Of a stretch of DNA of 64,000 bases, positions 51,201 to 61,416 are shown one piece after another. The notes beneath the pieces are model-generated. The model made no database searches and was not told where the DNA came from. It was given only the letters and a program-made list of their open reading frames with translations. Source of the stretch: Diploscapter coronatus (Eukaryota; Nematoda; Chromadorea; Rhabditida; Rhabditidae); the NCBI GenBank assembly GCA_964036155.1, contig OZ038422.1, positions 29,659,201 through 29,723,200 on the forward strand, written 5' to 3'. The translations under genes were made by a program, and so were the position numbers. Position 1 is the stretch's first letter. Each line of letters starts with the position of its first letter.

Positions 51201-53040
51201 GGTGGATACTTTTATAAATATGAAAATTCGAAGAAATTTTTCAAGAAAGAATTACCGGAGTAACATCCTGTTTAGAATTTTTGCCCGATTTTTTGGAGCT
51301 AGACCTTGTCGCGAGCGGAGTGGCAGAGGAAGCATCGAACGAGGTTGGAGGCAGCGGAGTAGATGACGCGACTGGAGGGGGAAACTGAAAATAACGTGCT
51401 ATTTTTAGCGAGGTGTCGCCTATCGACGAGAGCAATACATAGAGTTTTTTTTTTCAGACGGGCGACTCGTCCACCGCAAAAATTCAGCCATCATTTCTCG
51501 TCCATTTATTAAAGATAGTAATTCCAAGGTGACTGGAATAACCCGCCACATAAGCGGTATCTGCGGTGGAAAAGTTTCAAGTCTAGAATTTCCTTGTAGC
51601 ACAATATAAAACTTGAAACACAACTAAAAAAAGATCTTTTTAAATTAGATAGAATTGCTTTCTTTCATCACATTCGAAATAAAGATGTCAAATAAATATG
51701 GTTTTGTCACTTCCGTGAAGAGTATCCTCCTAATCATTTAAAAATATATCTTTTAATGTTAATAATCTTGACCATAGTTTGTGCACAGTTAATTATAAAA
51801 AAGAAATTCAAGCACATTTATGATTTGTATGAAACCTATCTAATTATAGAAAAGCAATTCTAGAACAACCTCACCTTATAACCATCATATAGATTGTCGA
51901 CGTTGTGCCATTTCTTTTCGCCCCACGTCGACGCCTTCGTCTTCAGATCGGCCAGCAGAGCGGCCTCTCGCTTCGAGCGACGACCGCGACGCGGATTCTC
52001 AATCTCAACGCCCCCTTTCTTGCCCTCATCATTCCGCACAGAGGAAGAGTTCATCTGAAAATAATAATAATTATAATTATTGTATCTTTAAAACAAAACT
52101 TGCAATGATAGTCAGGGAGCATTATCTTCATTGCATATTCTCAAGAAATTTAATTCGATAAAAATCGATAGAATGGTAAAGATTTAGATTTTTAAGCGAA
52201 AAATCAATATTAGAAAAATCTTATTTCACTAACCGGAGGAGGAGCAGACGACACATCTTTCACATCAGCAGTGTTCCCCCCTCTGTCCATTGCCCGATTC
52301 TGATCGGTCATTTTCTCGACTTTTGCATTGTTCTCCCCGAGCCCTGTCTCGTTCTGATCATCGTTGTCCTGCCTCTCACCGCCGCTCTTCGCAACCTTCT
52401 CGAGAATGCGTGACACGATCGAGCTGTATTCCTGGAGAGTATTTTTAAAATTTTATTTTAGAAAGATGCTTGAAGGTCGTAGTGATGATTTTAAAATTTC
52501 AAAGCATAAATGGTTTACTTGAAACATGCAAATTTTGATAATGGGTAAACTTTTTGCACACTTGAAAATCGATGTCCTATTCAAGGATAGTAAGATCTGA
52601 ATTTCTTCAAAATAATAATGGTATCTTTGAAACATAACAAAACCGCTTTCTAGAAGAATTAGAGATGCCTCAGACCTGATTCTTGACAGCCTTTGGAGTA
52701 CTGGGTTTCTCGCTATTCTTATTGGTGAAAGTGGGAGACTTGAAAGTCGATGTCGGAGTGCCGAGCAGCGATTCGGGATCAGGAGACGACGTTACCGGAT
52801 TCTGGAGCACCGACGACAGATCGAAGGATTCTGTCATCTGGAAAAAAACAGTAATTCAGAATCTTTATGAAAAGAAAATTAAAGCAACCAAATTGGAATT
52901 GGAAAAAAATTATTTTTTCTAAAGTCCAACAAAAATCAAATTTTATTTTTTACCCTTTTTACCTGAGGCGACGAAGCGGCTTCCGAATTCCCCTCCGGAC
53001 TTACTGGACCCGACGAATCCAAATTATCTCCGGGCGACAT
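48267..53040 (-). CDS. AT-hook nuclear protein of unknown function, 630 aa
   Basis: Twelve minus-strand exons in phase: 53040-52963, 52837-52676, 52431-52234, 52054-51875, 51384-51256, 51094-50789, 50347-50225, 49875-49813, 49749-49486, 49316-49152, 48849-48687, 48328-48267. All junctions are GT..AG, and ten of the eleven internal ones fall between codons. The ATG sits two bases behind TTTATTTTCAG, a likely trans-splice site. Most of the chain is disordered, rich in Ser, Pro, Thr and Gln. Basic spots stand out: RRGRRSKR at 168-175 and RKRGRRPK at 615-622, the latter a clear AT-hook (GRRP core) eight residues from the C-terminus, plus KTKRTYNTRRKSD in exon 10. The segment GEKKWHNVDNLYDGYK ends at 206 and looks like a small conserved fold. 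It is probably a chromatin or transcription factor. I do not recognise the family. Confidence 0.82.
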
Positions 53041-53045
53041 GGCTG

Positions 53046-54191
53046 AAAATAAACAAAAATGAGTCAAATCTGCGGCGAGAAATTTGATGAAATGAAGCGA
53101 AGAGCAAGTTGTCGTCACGCACAAGACAATGCAAAGTAACCAAATCTGGGGTGATTTTGTGCCCGAATCTCGAAGAAAATACAGGGCAGGTGGCTAGAAC
53201 AAGAGAAGTAATGAATGATTGAAAAATCGATAAAAAGAGGAAATCGGGAAAAATCGAGCGAATTTTGCTAAATTTCGAAAATGAACGGTGAAATTTACAT
53301 CTTTGCCGTTTTTTTCTATTTCTCGTCCTCACTATTGCAAAATCTAGATGGTCTTCAGAGTTTTACAAATCTAATCATCGCGATTTCCTATGTTTCGATA
53401 AGTCAATATAACGAGTTTCGAAATCTCCAGTCTTGACTTTTTCACAAATCACAGAAACTCAACTATTTTCGCATTTTCCCCAAGAGATTATCAATCTTTG
53501 ATAAGAAACGAAAGAGCATACAACTCAATGGCAGTAGAGTAAAAGTGCTGGAAAATAAGCTGACCTCGATCTATGAAGTTGCATCATCGAAAATGTACAT
53601 TTTGTGGCAAAACCCTTTAAAAACACATCATTTGTAAACGTGGCTTAAGGATAGCCTTTGCCCGTTTTATTGAAAACTCCCAGAAAATTAGTATTTTTTG
53701 CAATTCTTACTTTTCGTGTCAATCGTCTTCGAATTACTTGGACAAAGAAAAGTAGGCGTGTCTTGCAACGTTCTTTTCTCGTTCAAATAACGACTTTTCG
53801 CTGGCAGAATATGAAAGATTTTGTGCACTTTGTAGTTTCGACTTTTCCAATAATATTTTTAGCTTTCAGCTATTAATTAGCCAGTTTGTACTATTATCCT
53901 TTATTTCAACTTGATCTGTACATTGTTTATTGAAAATAACGCTTTATTCTTCGTGATCAGGGCCGAGCGGAATTCCGATTTCCGAATTCCGAGGGTTTTG
54001 GCGTTCCGAATTCCGAAAAATAAAAATTATTCCGAATTCCGTTTTCCGAATTCCGAAAAATAAAAATTATTCCGAATTCCGTTTTCCGAATTCCGAAAAG
54101 CAAAATTTCAAATTCCGCCCGGCCCTGTTCGTGATTCTTTGACGCATATTTAATTATTCGCATTTTTTCTTTATTTATTTTTAATTCCAGG
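53046..54191. promoter_or_regulatory. Divergent intergenic region, AT-hook and MFS genes
   Basis: This 1.15 kb gap separates two divergently transcribed genes and must contain both promoters or outrons. An acceptor (TTTATTTTCAG) ends two bases before the AT-hook ATG, and TTTTTAATTCCAG ends one base before the MFS ATG at 54192. The hAT-type element at 53958-54127 occupies the MFS-proximal part. Nothing else was recognised. Confidence 0.5.
53958..54127. mobile_element. hAT-type MITE with perfect 8-bp target duplication
   Basis: The 170-bp element begins CAGGGCCGAGCGGAATT and ends AATTCCGCCCGGCCCTG, inverted copies with one extra or changed base. The 8-bp direct repeat TTCGTGAT flanks it exactly at 53950-53957 and 54128-54135. 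CAGGG ends with 8-bp duplications are diagnostic of hAT elements. Inside, a 40-bp unit containing TTCCGAATTCCG and AAAAATAAAAATTATT is repeated about twice in tandem. It has no coding capacity. It ends 64 bases before the MFS start codon, so it lies in that gene's promoter or outron. Confidence 0.92.
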
Positions 54192-56400
54192 ATGAAGTCC
54201 TCAAGTCCAACCATCACGATATTTTCCGTTCCCCTTCCGAAACCTATTTTCTACACGTACATTTTATCGATCCTCTACAATGTGTCCTTCTTTATGCAGC
54301 TTACAGCAACCCCATATTTGGTAAAGAAAATCAATGTATCGGATCAGGATTACGGTAATTATTTTAACTGTTATTAAAAAGAACTTGCGAACCACAACTT
54401 ATTATTTTTATGAGATGTTTTCATTCTTTTTCTATAGAATATCATGCCATTTCTAAGCGGACAACATGCTGAAAAGTAAAATTCCAGGCTATTTCCAAAC
54501 TTTATTCGGCTTCCTTCAAATGATCGGTGGACCTCTGTTCGGGTACGCGATTCAGAAATTCGGCATTCGGTGGGCCCTGCATCTGTGCTATTTTTCGACG
54601 TACTCTCAGGAATCAGTCTGTATTATTCGTATGTAAGCCTTTATTGTCATAATTTTAAAAATATTTACAAAGAATTTTTATATTGCCTTTTGCTTATTCT
54701 ATTTTAATAGTTTAATTTCAGAATTTCACTTCTCTAATGTTATCGAGACTTCCTTGTCTATTCATGCACGGCCAGCAGTCACACCAAACGATGCTATCCG
54801 CGTTGACCCAACCTGGAAAGGAACGGACCGTAGCGTTTGGAAGAATGGGGCTTACGTTCGGTAATTCATAATTACTATAGAAAAATTATTACGGGAAAAT
54901 AATATCACCACCCTTATAGCGATGTTTATAAGAATTTCTTGAGACATGCCTGAAAACTCTTTTCATCTTTAACATAATTCCAAATCGAAAGGCGACCATT
55001 TTCAAACATACTTATCGCATATAGCCATCAGCTGTATTGTGATGTAGCGTGAATTGCTATTATTTACCCATTTCTCGATATAAACCCAAAAAGTTTCATT
55101 TAGGCATCGGTTTCCTACTCGCCCCAGCCACCTCCATTCTCGTGACCAAGTTATTCCAGGACACAGCCCCGATTCTCTTCTCGGCATTTTTGTCGATAGT
55201 TCCTGCGATCGTTCTCGAGCTGTGCATAGACAGAAAATCGTATGAAGGGGTAAAGATGATCATTTCTAGAAATAATAGAAATCGTGTTTTTATTGGTTAA
55301 CTTTATATTTTTCAGCATGAAAATTCCCCTGATACTGAACAGAAGAACGTCGTGATGAATATCACGAATACCGTTAGAATTTTGTCAAAACCTGGAATCG
55401 TGAACGTGCTTCTGAAGAAGAATTTCCCTATTGCCCCGATGCTGTTGACCTTCTCGTTTATGCATGTAGGAGAATTTTATCCTAATATTTTACCATTTTG
55501 TTTATTTTCAGGTTTACTTCATTGAGAAATTCAACGCCACGCCAACGGATTCGCAAATCATTCAGATGGTTACAGGTCTTTTCTAGTGTTTTTTATTTAA
55601 AAAAAAACAAACCAGGGAATTCAGGAATTTTCATAATGTTCTCGAACGGATTCGGAGTGATATGGCTTAGGAAGAAATTCGAAGAACAGACGCTACTCAT
55701 TATTGGGAGTGTTTGTTTCGTAAGTTTATTTCCATTCTATTGTTTCAATACAGAATTACGAGATACATTTTTAGAATAACATCGAAATTTACATCATTTA
55801 TTTTACATAATATTTTTCAGATCATCGCATTCATTCTATTCTTCTTCCTGAATTACCTCTACTTCATTCTGGTGATTATGCCCTTCTGCGCCTTAGGAAT
55901 GTCTATAGTCGGAACGGTTGCTGACTCACTGCTTACTGCTCTGGTCGAAGAATCTGAACAGGTAAAAATATGCACTCGCATAATTATATCTTTATCGTTA
56001 TTCATTTTTTTTTTTATAACAACCGAATCGCTGAATAGGGAAATATCTTGTTTATTCTATATACAGATAAAAAATGATCACATATTATGCTTCAAATGCT
56101 TTAGAAATCTAAATACAGATATCACTCACTTTTAGTATTGTTTGGTCTCTGAAACCTAAAACCAGCTTTCAAGCATAAAACAACAAGCTCGTATATTTGC
56201 AGGGCCTGGTGCTCGGTATTGCTACCGGCATCAACTCATTCGTTCGGACATTCGCCCCTGCGTTCGCTGGAGTCGCCGTCGTTCACTACGGATTCTCGTT
56301 TCTGTCTCTGATCGGAGCCGTTTCTTCTGTGATCGGACTGTTATTGTGCCTACTTTGGCCAATTGATAGTCATTTATTGAAGAAGGCCAAACACGAATAG
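54192..56400 (+). CDS. SLC22A18-like MFS transporter (apparent frameshift in exon 2)
   Basis: Exons 54192-54354, 54488-54632, 54722-54860, 55104-55249, 55316-55465, 55512-55575, 55625-55719, 55821-55961 and 56203-56400. The product of about 413 residues matches the length and order of human SLC22A18 (ORCTL2/TETRAN, 424 aa), a 12-helix major facilitator drug/organic-cation carrier. Diagnostic stretches: YFQTLFGFLQMIGGPLFG in helix 2, SRLPCLFMHGQQSHQTMLSA, FGRMGLTFGIGFLLAP, and VADSLLTALVEESEQGLVLG. Exon 2 needs a shift at about 54598-54603: frame 0 reads to ...YFST, then LSGISLYYS lies in another frame, which is the only one joining exon 3 correctly. One missing base (or two extra) explains it. 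This is a sequencing error or a real lesion. The ATG follows a trans-splice-like acceptor. Confidence 0.85.
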
Positions 56401-57149
56401 AAAACTTTAATGAAACTGCCAACTTGTGTGAAAGATATTTTGAACAAAATGGATCGACTATGAATCCTCGTATTTGCATTTTCTCATTATATAAAAAGCA
56501 GGGCATCATTTTTCCTTAAAATTTATAGAATAGAAATGATTTTAGCTTATTTTCTTCTCAAAGCGTTAAGAATGAAGGTGATAGTTTATGGACGAATGGA
56601 TTCCTTGGTTTATTCTAGTTCATAGTGTTTCTAGTCATTCAGTATCTCGAAATTCGGGTACCCTATTGCGATTTTCACTTATGATTTTTTCCAGAGGATC
56701 GTTGTTGTATACTTAGATTTTTTTTACAATTGAAAATAAACTTGTCTTCTGATCAGCTCATTTTATCCAAGAGAAAATTTAATTTTTAAACTTCTTGACT
56801 GATATGATATAGTGATGACTAATAATGCCATTCTACGTGACAAATAGTTGACTTATCGACAATATTTGGAGTCAAAAATTCTGATTGAGAAATGATATTT
56901 CAGGTAGTTTTGAATTTATATGCTAATACATTCAATTAACGATTTTATCACGCTGTTTTGCAACACGTAACGAACTCTTATCAATTTGCGCACTATCAAG
57001 CCCAAAATTGGGACCGCTTAAGCATAGTGCCGTGAGGCTCCGCCCCGAAGAAAATCCCGTAGAAAAATGGGATTATATTTTTCATCATTTTATGAAATTT
57101 CGTCCTGAACTATGCCCGATTTAAAATAAAAATTTAGGCATACTTGAAA
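56401..57149. other. Intergenic region, MFS to S28 gene
   Basis: This 750-bp gap between two same-strand genes holds the MFS 3' UTR, with an AATAAA at 56735-56740, and the start region of the S28 gene. An acceptor-like AATTTAG at 57131-57137 lies twelve bases before the S28 ATG. The gap is longer than the roughly 100 bases typical of nematode operons, so separate promoters are more likely. Confidence 0.5.
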
Positions 57150-60100
57150 ATGATTCGTTGCTTTAAATTTTTGGTTTGTACTTTGGCGATTTCAATAGTT
57201 GTTGCTGAATATAATCCACCTCCATTCGTTAGAGGTCGACCGAGAAAAGGGCTTGTGGTAAGAGCTATTTAGTAAATCTAAATTTTATGTTTGATAAAAT
57301 TACTCGGTACGTCATATACGATTTTCAAATCATATTGAACAGGCGGTAGAAATCTGAATTCTGGATGCATTCGTAGACATTTTTATCTAAAAAGGTAAAT
57401 TATTCCTGTAATAAATAATTACCTTCAGAATCATTGGCTATACACCGAAGATGCCGCTATAAAATGCGATCCAGCTAATGGTGATACGACTGAGGATAAG
57501 TACCTGGTCCTCAATGATACGATAACTCAGTACGTCGATCATTTTAATGGAAGTAATAAAGCCACGTGGAAGCAGGTTTGAATTTATTATTTCCCTGAAA
57601 TTAAAAACGAGCAATTTCAGAGGTATCAATACAACAGCAAGTTTTTCGATCCCCATAACGCTACGGTATTTCTAATGTTAGGCGGAGAGAGTAAGAAAAA
57701 ATCGAGAAAAATTGGTTGAAGATGAAATCATTTCAGGTCCGATTTTCCCCGGAGGACAAAAGTGGATTACTTGCGAAAATATAACTATGATGCAATGGGC
57801 TAAAGAATTCCGAGCTGCTGCATTCCAACTCGAGCATAGATTCTATGGACCCAGTGAATACACTCCTTTCGGGTAATTGGTAGTTATTCTTGAAATGGTT
57901 CTAGAGAATTTCATAGTCATTTGACCTATGATAAAACATAAGACGTTATTTATAAAAATCGAGTATGGGGTGGTACTCAATAAGCTGATCCTCAATATTC
58001 GAGCTAATATTTTGTCCCTGGGGGTTTTCGACTACGCTGATGACGAATATGACGGTTAAAACTCGATCCGACCACTTGTTTCGCTTGTTCCGAAAGGTCC
58101 GCATCCGGCAGTTTCGGAAAATTCTATTTTCGTCATTCTGTATGGAAAAAATTCAAATTTGATATCAAAATGCTCGCAGAGATCAGCTAAGAACAATTCT
58201 GAAAAGACCTCGTCGAAATGACACTGAATAAGGGAGTTATGAATTTTCAAAATCAAATTAGGCAAAAATGAGTCATGACAACTCTTCGAAAAAGGGACAT
58301 TTCTTCCCTAGCGGGCAGTCTATAGGAAAACGGTAAAGTGTTTCAGAAACTAGAAGACCTGGGCTACTTCCCAATATAAATAGCTCACGGAACCTGGCAC
58401 TTTTAAAAAAGTTAAAAATTAAAATAAGCAAAAATTCAATATGACATTTTCCACATGTTTCACTATGTTCATCATAACTTCCTTATTCGGTGTCGTTTCG
58501 ACGAGATCTTTTCAGAATCGTGCTCAGATGGTCTCTGTGAGCATTTTGATACCAAACTCGAATTTTTCCCATGCCGAATAACGAAAATAGAATTTTTCGA
58601 AACTACCGGATGCGGACCTTCCGGAACAGGCGAAACAAGTGGTCGGATCGGGTTTTAATCGTCAGATTCGTAATCAGCGTAGTCGAAAACCTCCAGGGAT
58701 GAAAAATCAACTTGAAACTCGAGGGTCGACTTCTTGGGTACCACCCCCCTCTATAAAACTCGTTTTTACGAAAAACGTGTCATGTAATGGTTTAGAAACC
58801 AAAATACCGAAAATCTGAAGTATTTTACTGTTGACCAGGCTCTTGCTGATATCAAAGAATTCATCAATCAGATGAATCAGAAGTACTTCGCTAACGTGAC
58901 GAAACCTATTTGGATCACATTTGGGGGTTCTTACCCTGGTTTGCTTATTTACTCAGTTTTTTCATGAAACCTAATTTCAGGCTCTTTATCAGCGTGGTTC
59001 CGTGAGACTTATCCCGAGATGACTGCCGGTGCAGTGTCAACGTCGTCAGCTGTCAACCTCTTCGTGGATTACTATGGTGGCATTTCTTTTTCGGGTGCTA
59101 AACTATGTTAATTTATTTAGGCTATGCGGTAAATACTGAGAAAATATTCCGAGAGATAAACAACACGTGTGCGGATAATGTCAAAACTGCCTTCACTCAA
59201 ATAATTAATCGAGTCTATAACGGGGCTGCAGAAAGGCGTCAACTTGTGACCGACTTCAAGTATGATTTTCAAAATTTGAATCTAACGTAAAATATAAATT
59301 TAGCCTGTGTAGCAACTTCACGGAAACCGCTATCACTAAGGCAGCTCAATTCTTCTTGCAGAATCTCTATGGCTATTTCCAAGGATATACTCAATACACG
59401 GGAGATAATAGGGTAAAATTTGTCAATGACTGATTACTTAAGGCAAAATAAAGGGGCAAAATTTTTATGCATGAAAATTGACGCGTTGTTTGTAATGCAC
59501 TCAACGACATTCACCGATTCGAGGAATGCGCTTTGACGACTATTTGATATTACGCAATGCACACCTTGCATATCGAATAATTATTAGTTTATTTAGTCTC
59601 AAATAATCGGTCATTGACAATAGGGCTACTTTTTTCTAAATTAACGAAAGTTTTTAGGATAACACCAGTCGATATTGCGTTAGCGTCGAGATTGCTTGCG
59701 GCATAATGAATAATGCGAGCGAGCCGGATCTTACGAAACGGTTAATTAATGTGGTACGATCTAAAACTATAATAACTTTGCGATTTCTTACACATCTAGT
59801 TAAACCATTACGATCAATGCGTGGGTTCAACTGGCTGTCGAACGAATAGCTACGCAGACTTCATCAGCTACTCTCGGAATTCTTCAAGCAAGGATGGAGA
59901 AGCCCGTAAATCTAAAGATTTGAAATTTATCTAAAATTCCTATCATTCAGTATCTAACCGAGGATGGCTATGGCAGACTTGCACTGAATTGGGGTACTAT
60001 CAAACGACAGATGGCGGAAATGGGGGAATGTTTGGGTCTTCAGTACCCTTAGAGTAAGATTATAAATCTTAACTTGATTTAACAAATTATTTAAACTGGG

Positions 60101-61416
60101 AATTATTTATTTCAATTTTTTCAGTTTCTTCTCCGATCAGTGTATCGATATATTTGGCCCTAGCTACACGCTGGACAACACCTTTAAATGGGTCGATGCA
60201 GTCCGAACGAAATATGGAGGAGGGGACAGCTATAAAGATAATTAAATCAATTATTTACAGGGTGTTTCAAGTTTATCTCCCTATTGTATTTTTTTATCCA
60301 AATTGAGTAGGGTTTTTTTTGCATGGCACTCTCCCTACGTTATAGTTTTGTTTGGTATAGCTCTTGAGTCGAAACCAATTATCCATACCTATAAAACCAC
60401 CTGCTTTTGGGGAAACTCATTTTTGATATCTAGGAAAGTTTTCAGAAATTCATAACTTTCTATGTGTACACATTCTAAAATAGGTCCTGGAACAAAAATT
60501 GATCACCACGTCATTCTACACAACATGCTGAAAGGATGAATTTTTCCAACGTCATTTACGCGTAAAGGAAGTACGGATCGAAAAGTCCGCAATCAGGACG
60601 CGAAAAGTGCGCATTTCTGCCGAAATTGGTATTCGAAAAATTATCTTTTGATTAGTGATAGTCTAGAAACCAAATGCTGTCGAATAAAAAAAGAATCATC
60701 GAATTTGCTTTAGAAATAAGAAAGTTATGAATTTTTGAACATTTTTTTAGATAGAAAAAGTTAGCTTCTCCAAAAACAGGTGGTTTTCTGGGTATGGGTA
60801 ATTGGTTTCGACCCAAGAGTTATACCAAACAAAACCATAAGGTAAGGAGAGTACCATACAAAAAACTCTACTCAATTTAGATCAAAAATAAAGAAGTTAT
60901 TCAAAAAAGTAAAATAGGGAGATAAAGTTGAAACACCCGGTACTTTAGGTGAACAAATTTCATTTTAGGAACCAAAGTCGTGTTTCCCAACGGAAGTTAT
61001 GACCCGTGGCAGTCGCTCGGATATACTAAATCTGATAACCAAAGCGATATTGATGCGTTCTTGATCGAAGGTAGTTTTCGGATAATTATTTCTTTCGAAG
61101 CAATTTAAGAAGAAAAGTTGATTGAAAACTTTGTGAAATTGACTTATTTATGTATGAATTTTAGGAACTGCTCATTGTGCTGACATGTGAGTATTCTTCA
61201 TAAATTATAAGTTTTAAAGAACTAAGCATTTGAGACAATTTCAGGTATGCTCCATCAGCGAACGATAAGGCTAGCTTGGTAGATGCAAGAAAAAGAATTC
61301 ACAATCACCTCGCCAAGTGGATCAATGACGCGCAAATCGCGAGAACTCAAGGATCAGCATCATCAACGATATTCTGTGGATTGATAATTGCGATTATTGC
61401 TATTATGAATAACTGA
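57150..61416 (+). CDS. Family S28 serine carboxypeptidase (prolyl carboxypeptidase-like)
   Basis: The product is a secreted or membrane-anchored peptidase that cuts near proline. Exons: 57150-57257, 57429-57575, 57621-57690, 57737-57872, 58796-58938, 58981-59076, 59121-59259, 59304-59412, 59658-59753, 59800-59905, 59951-60053, 60125 to about 60228-60242, 60969-61070, 61165-61186, 61245-61416. About 550 residues. Residues 1-19 are a signal peptide. The catalytic Ser is 199 in GGSYPG, inside a motif split by an intron and followed by SLSAW. The family motif WLWQTCTELGYYQTTD is in exon 11. The Asp is in PNGSYDPWQSLG, near 464, and the His in GTAHCADMY, near 490. The hydrophobic C-terminus (IFCGLIIAIIAIMNN) suggests a GPI signal or tail anchor. 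After exon 12 the frame hits TAA at 60243 with no GT donor before it, so the gene may be damaged or may use a weak GC donor at 60229. Similar C. elegans genes include pcp-1 to pcp-5. Confidence 0.88.
57966..58751. mobile_element. 786-bp fold-back element in S28 intron 4
   Basis: Left and right arms of about 300 bases are inverted copies. The left begins GGGGTGGTAC near 57969 and the right ends GTACCACCCC near 58747. Inside, GTTTTCGACTACGCTGAT on the left pairs with ATCAGCGTAGTCGAAAAC on the right, and GATCCGACCAC pairs with GTGGTCGGATC. TA lies at both borders (57964-57965 and 58752-58753), as for Tc1/mariner-type insertions. The arms also yield mirror-image open frames, 58056-58265 (-) and 58455-58658 (+), which are shadows of the repeat. 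It fills almost the whole intron (57873-58795). Confidence 0.85.
59417..59624. mobile_element. About 205-bp MITE in S28 intron 8
   Basis: The ends are inverted: TTTGTCAATGACTGATTACT on the left, and on the right a sequence whose reverse complement is TTGTCAATGACCGATTATTT. The interior (ATGCATGAAAATT, GACGACTATTTGATAT, GCAATGCACACCTTGCAT) recurs in a second copy at the right edge of the window. The left end lies only about five bases inside the intron, so it nearly abuts the donor AGG|GTAAAA. AATAGGG is found on both sides and may be the target duplication. Confidence 0.8.
60258..60940. mobile_element. 683-bp fold-back element in S28 intron 12
   Basis: The left end reads CAGGGTGTTTCAAGTTTATC and the reverse complement of the right end reads CCGGGTGTTTCAACTTTATC. 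The arms continue inverted for more than 150 bases: AACCAATTATCCATACC pairs with GGTATGGGTAATTGGTT with one mismatch, and ACCACCTG pairs with CAGGTGGT. TA flanks both ends (60256-60257 and 60941-60942), pointing to a Tc1/mariner-type non-autonomous element. No open frame of note. It lies in the intron before the exon that carries the catalytic Asp. Confidence 0.88.

Noticed and set aside
58056..58658. Two similar proteins on opposite strands suggesting a duplicated gene
   Set aside because: They are the two arms of the fold-back element at 57966-58751 read on opposite strands, not genes.
60229..60230. GC splice donor to rescue the S28 gene
   Set aside because: It has the right phase but poor flanking bases (ACA|GCTATA, not AG|GCAAGT) and would delete residues that look like genuine coding sequence; kept only as a possibility.
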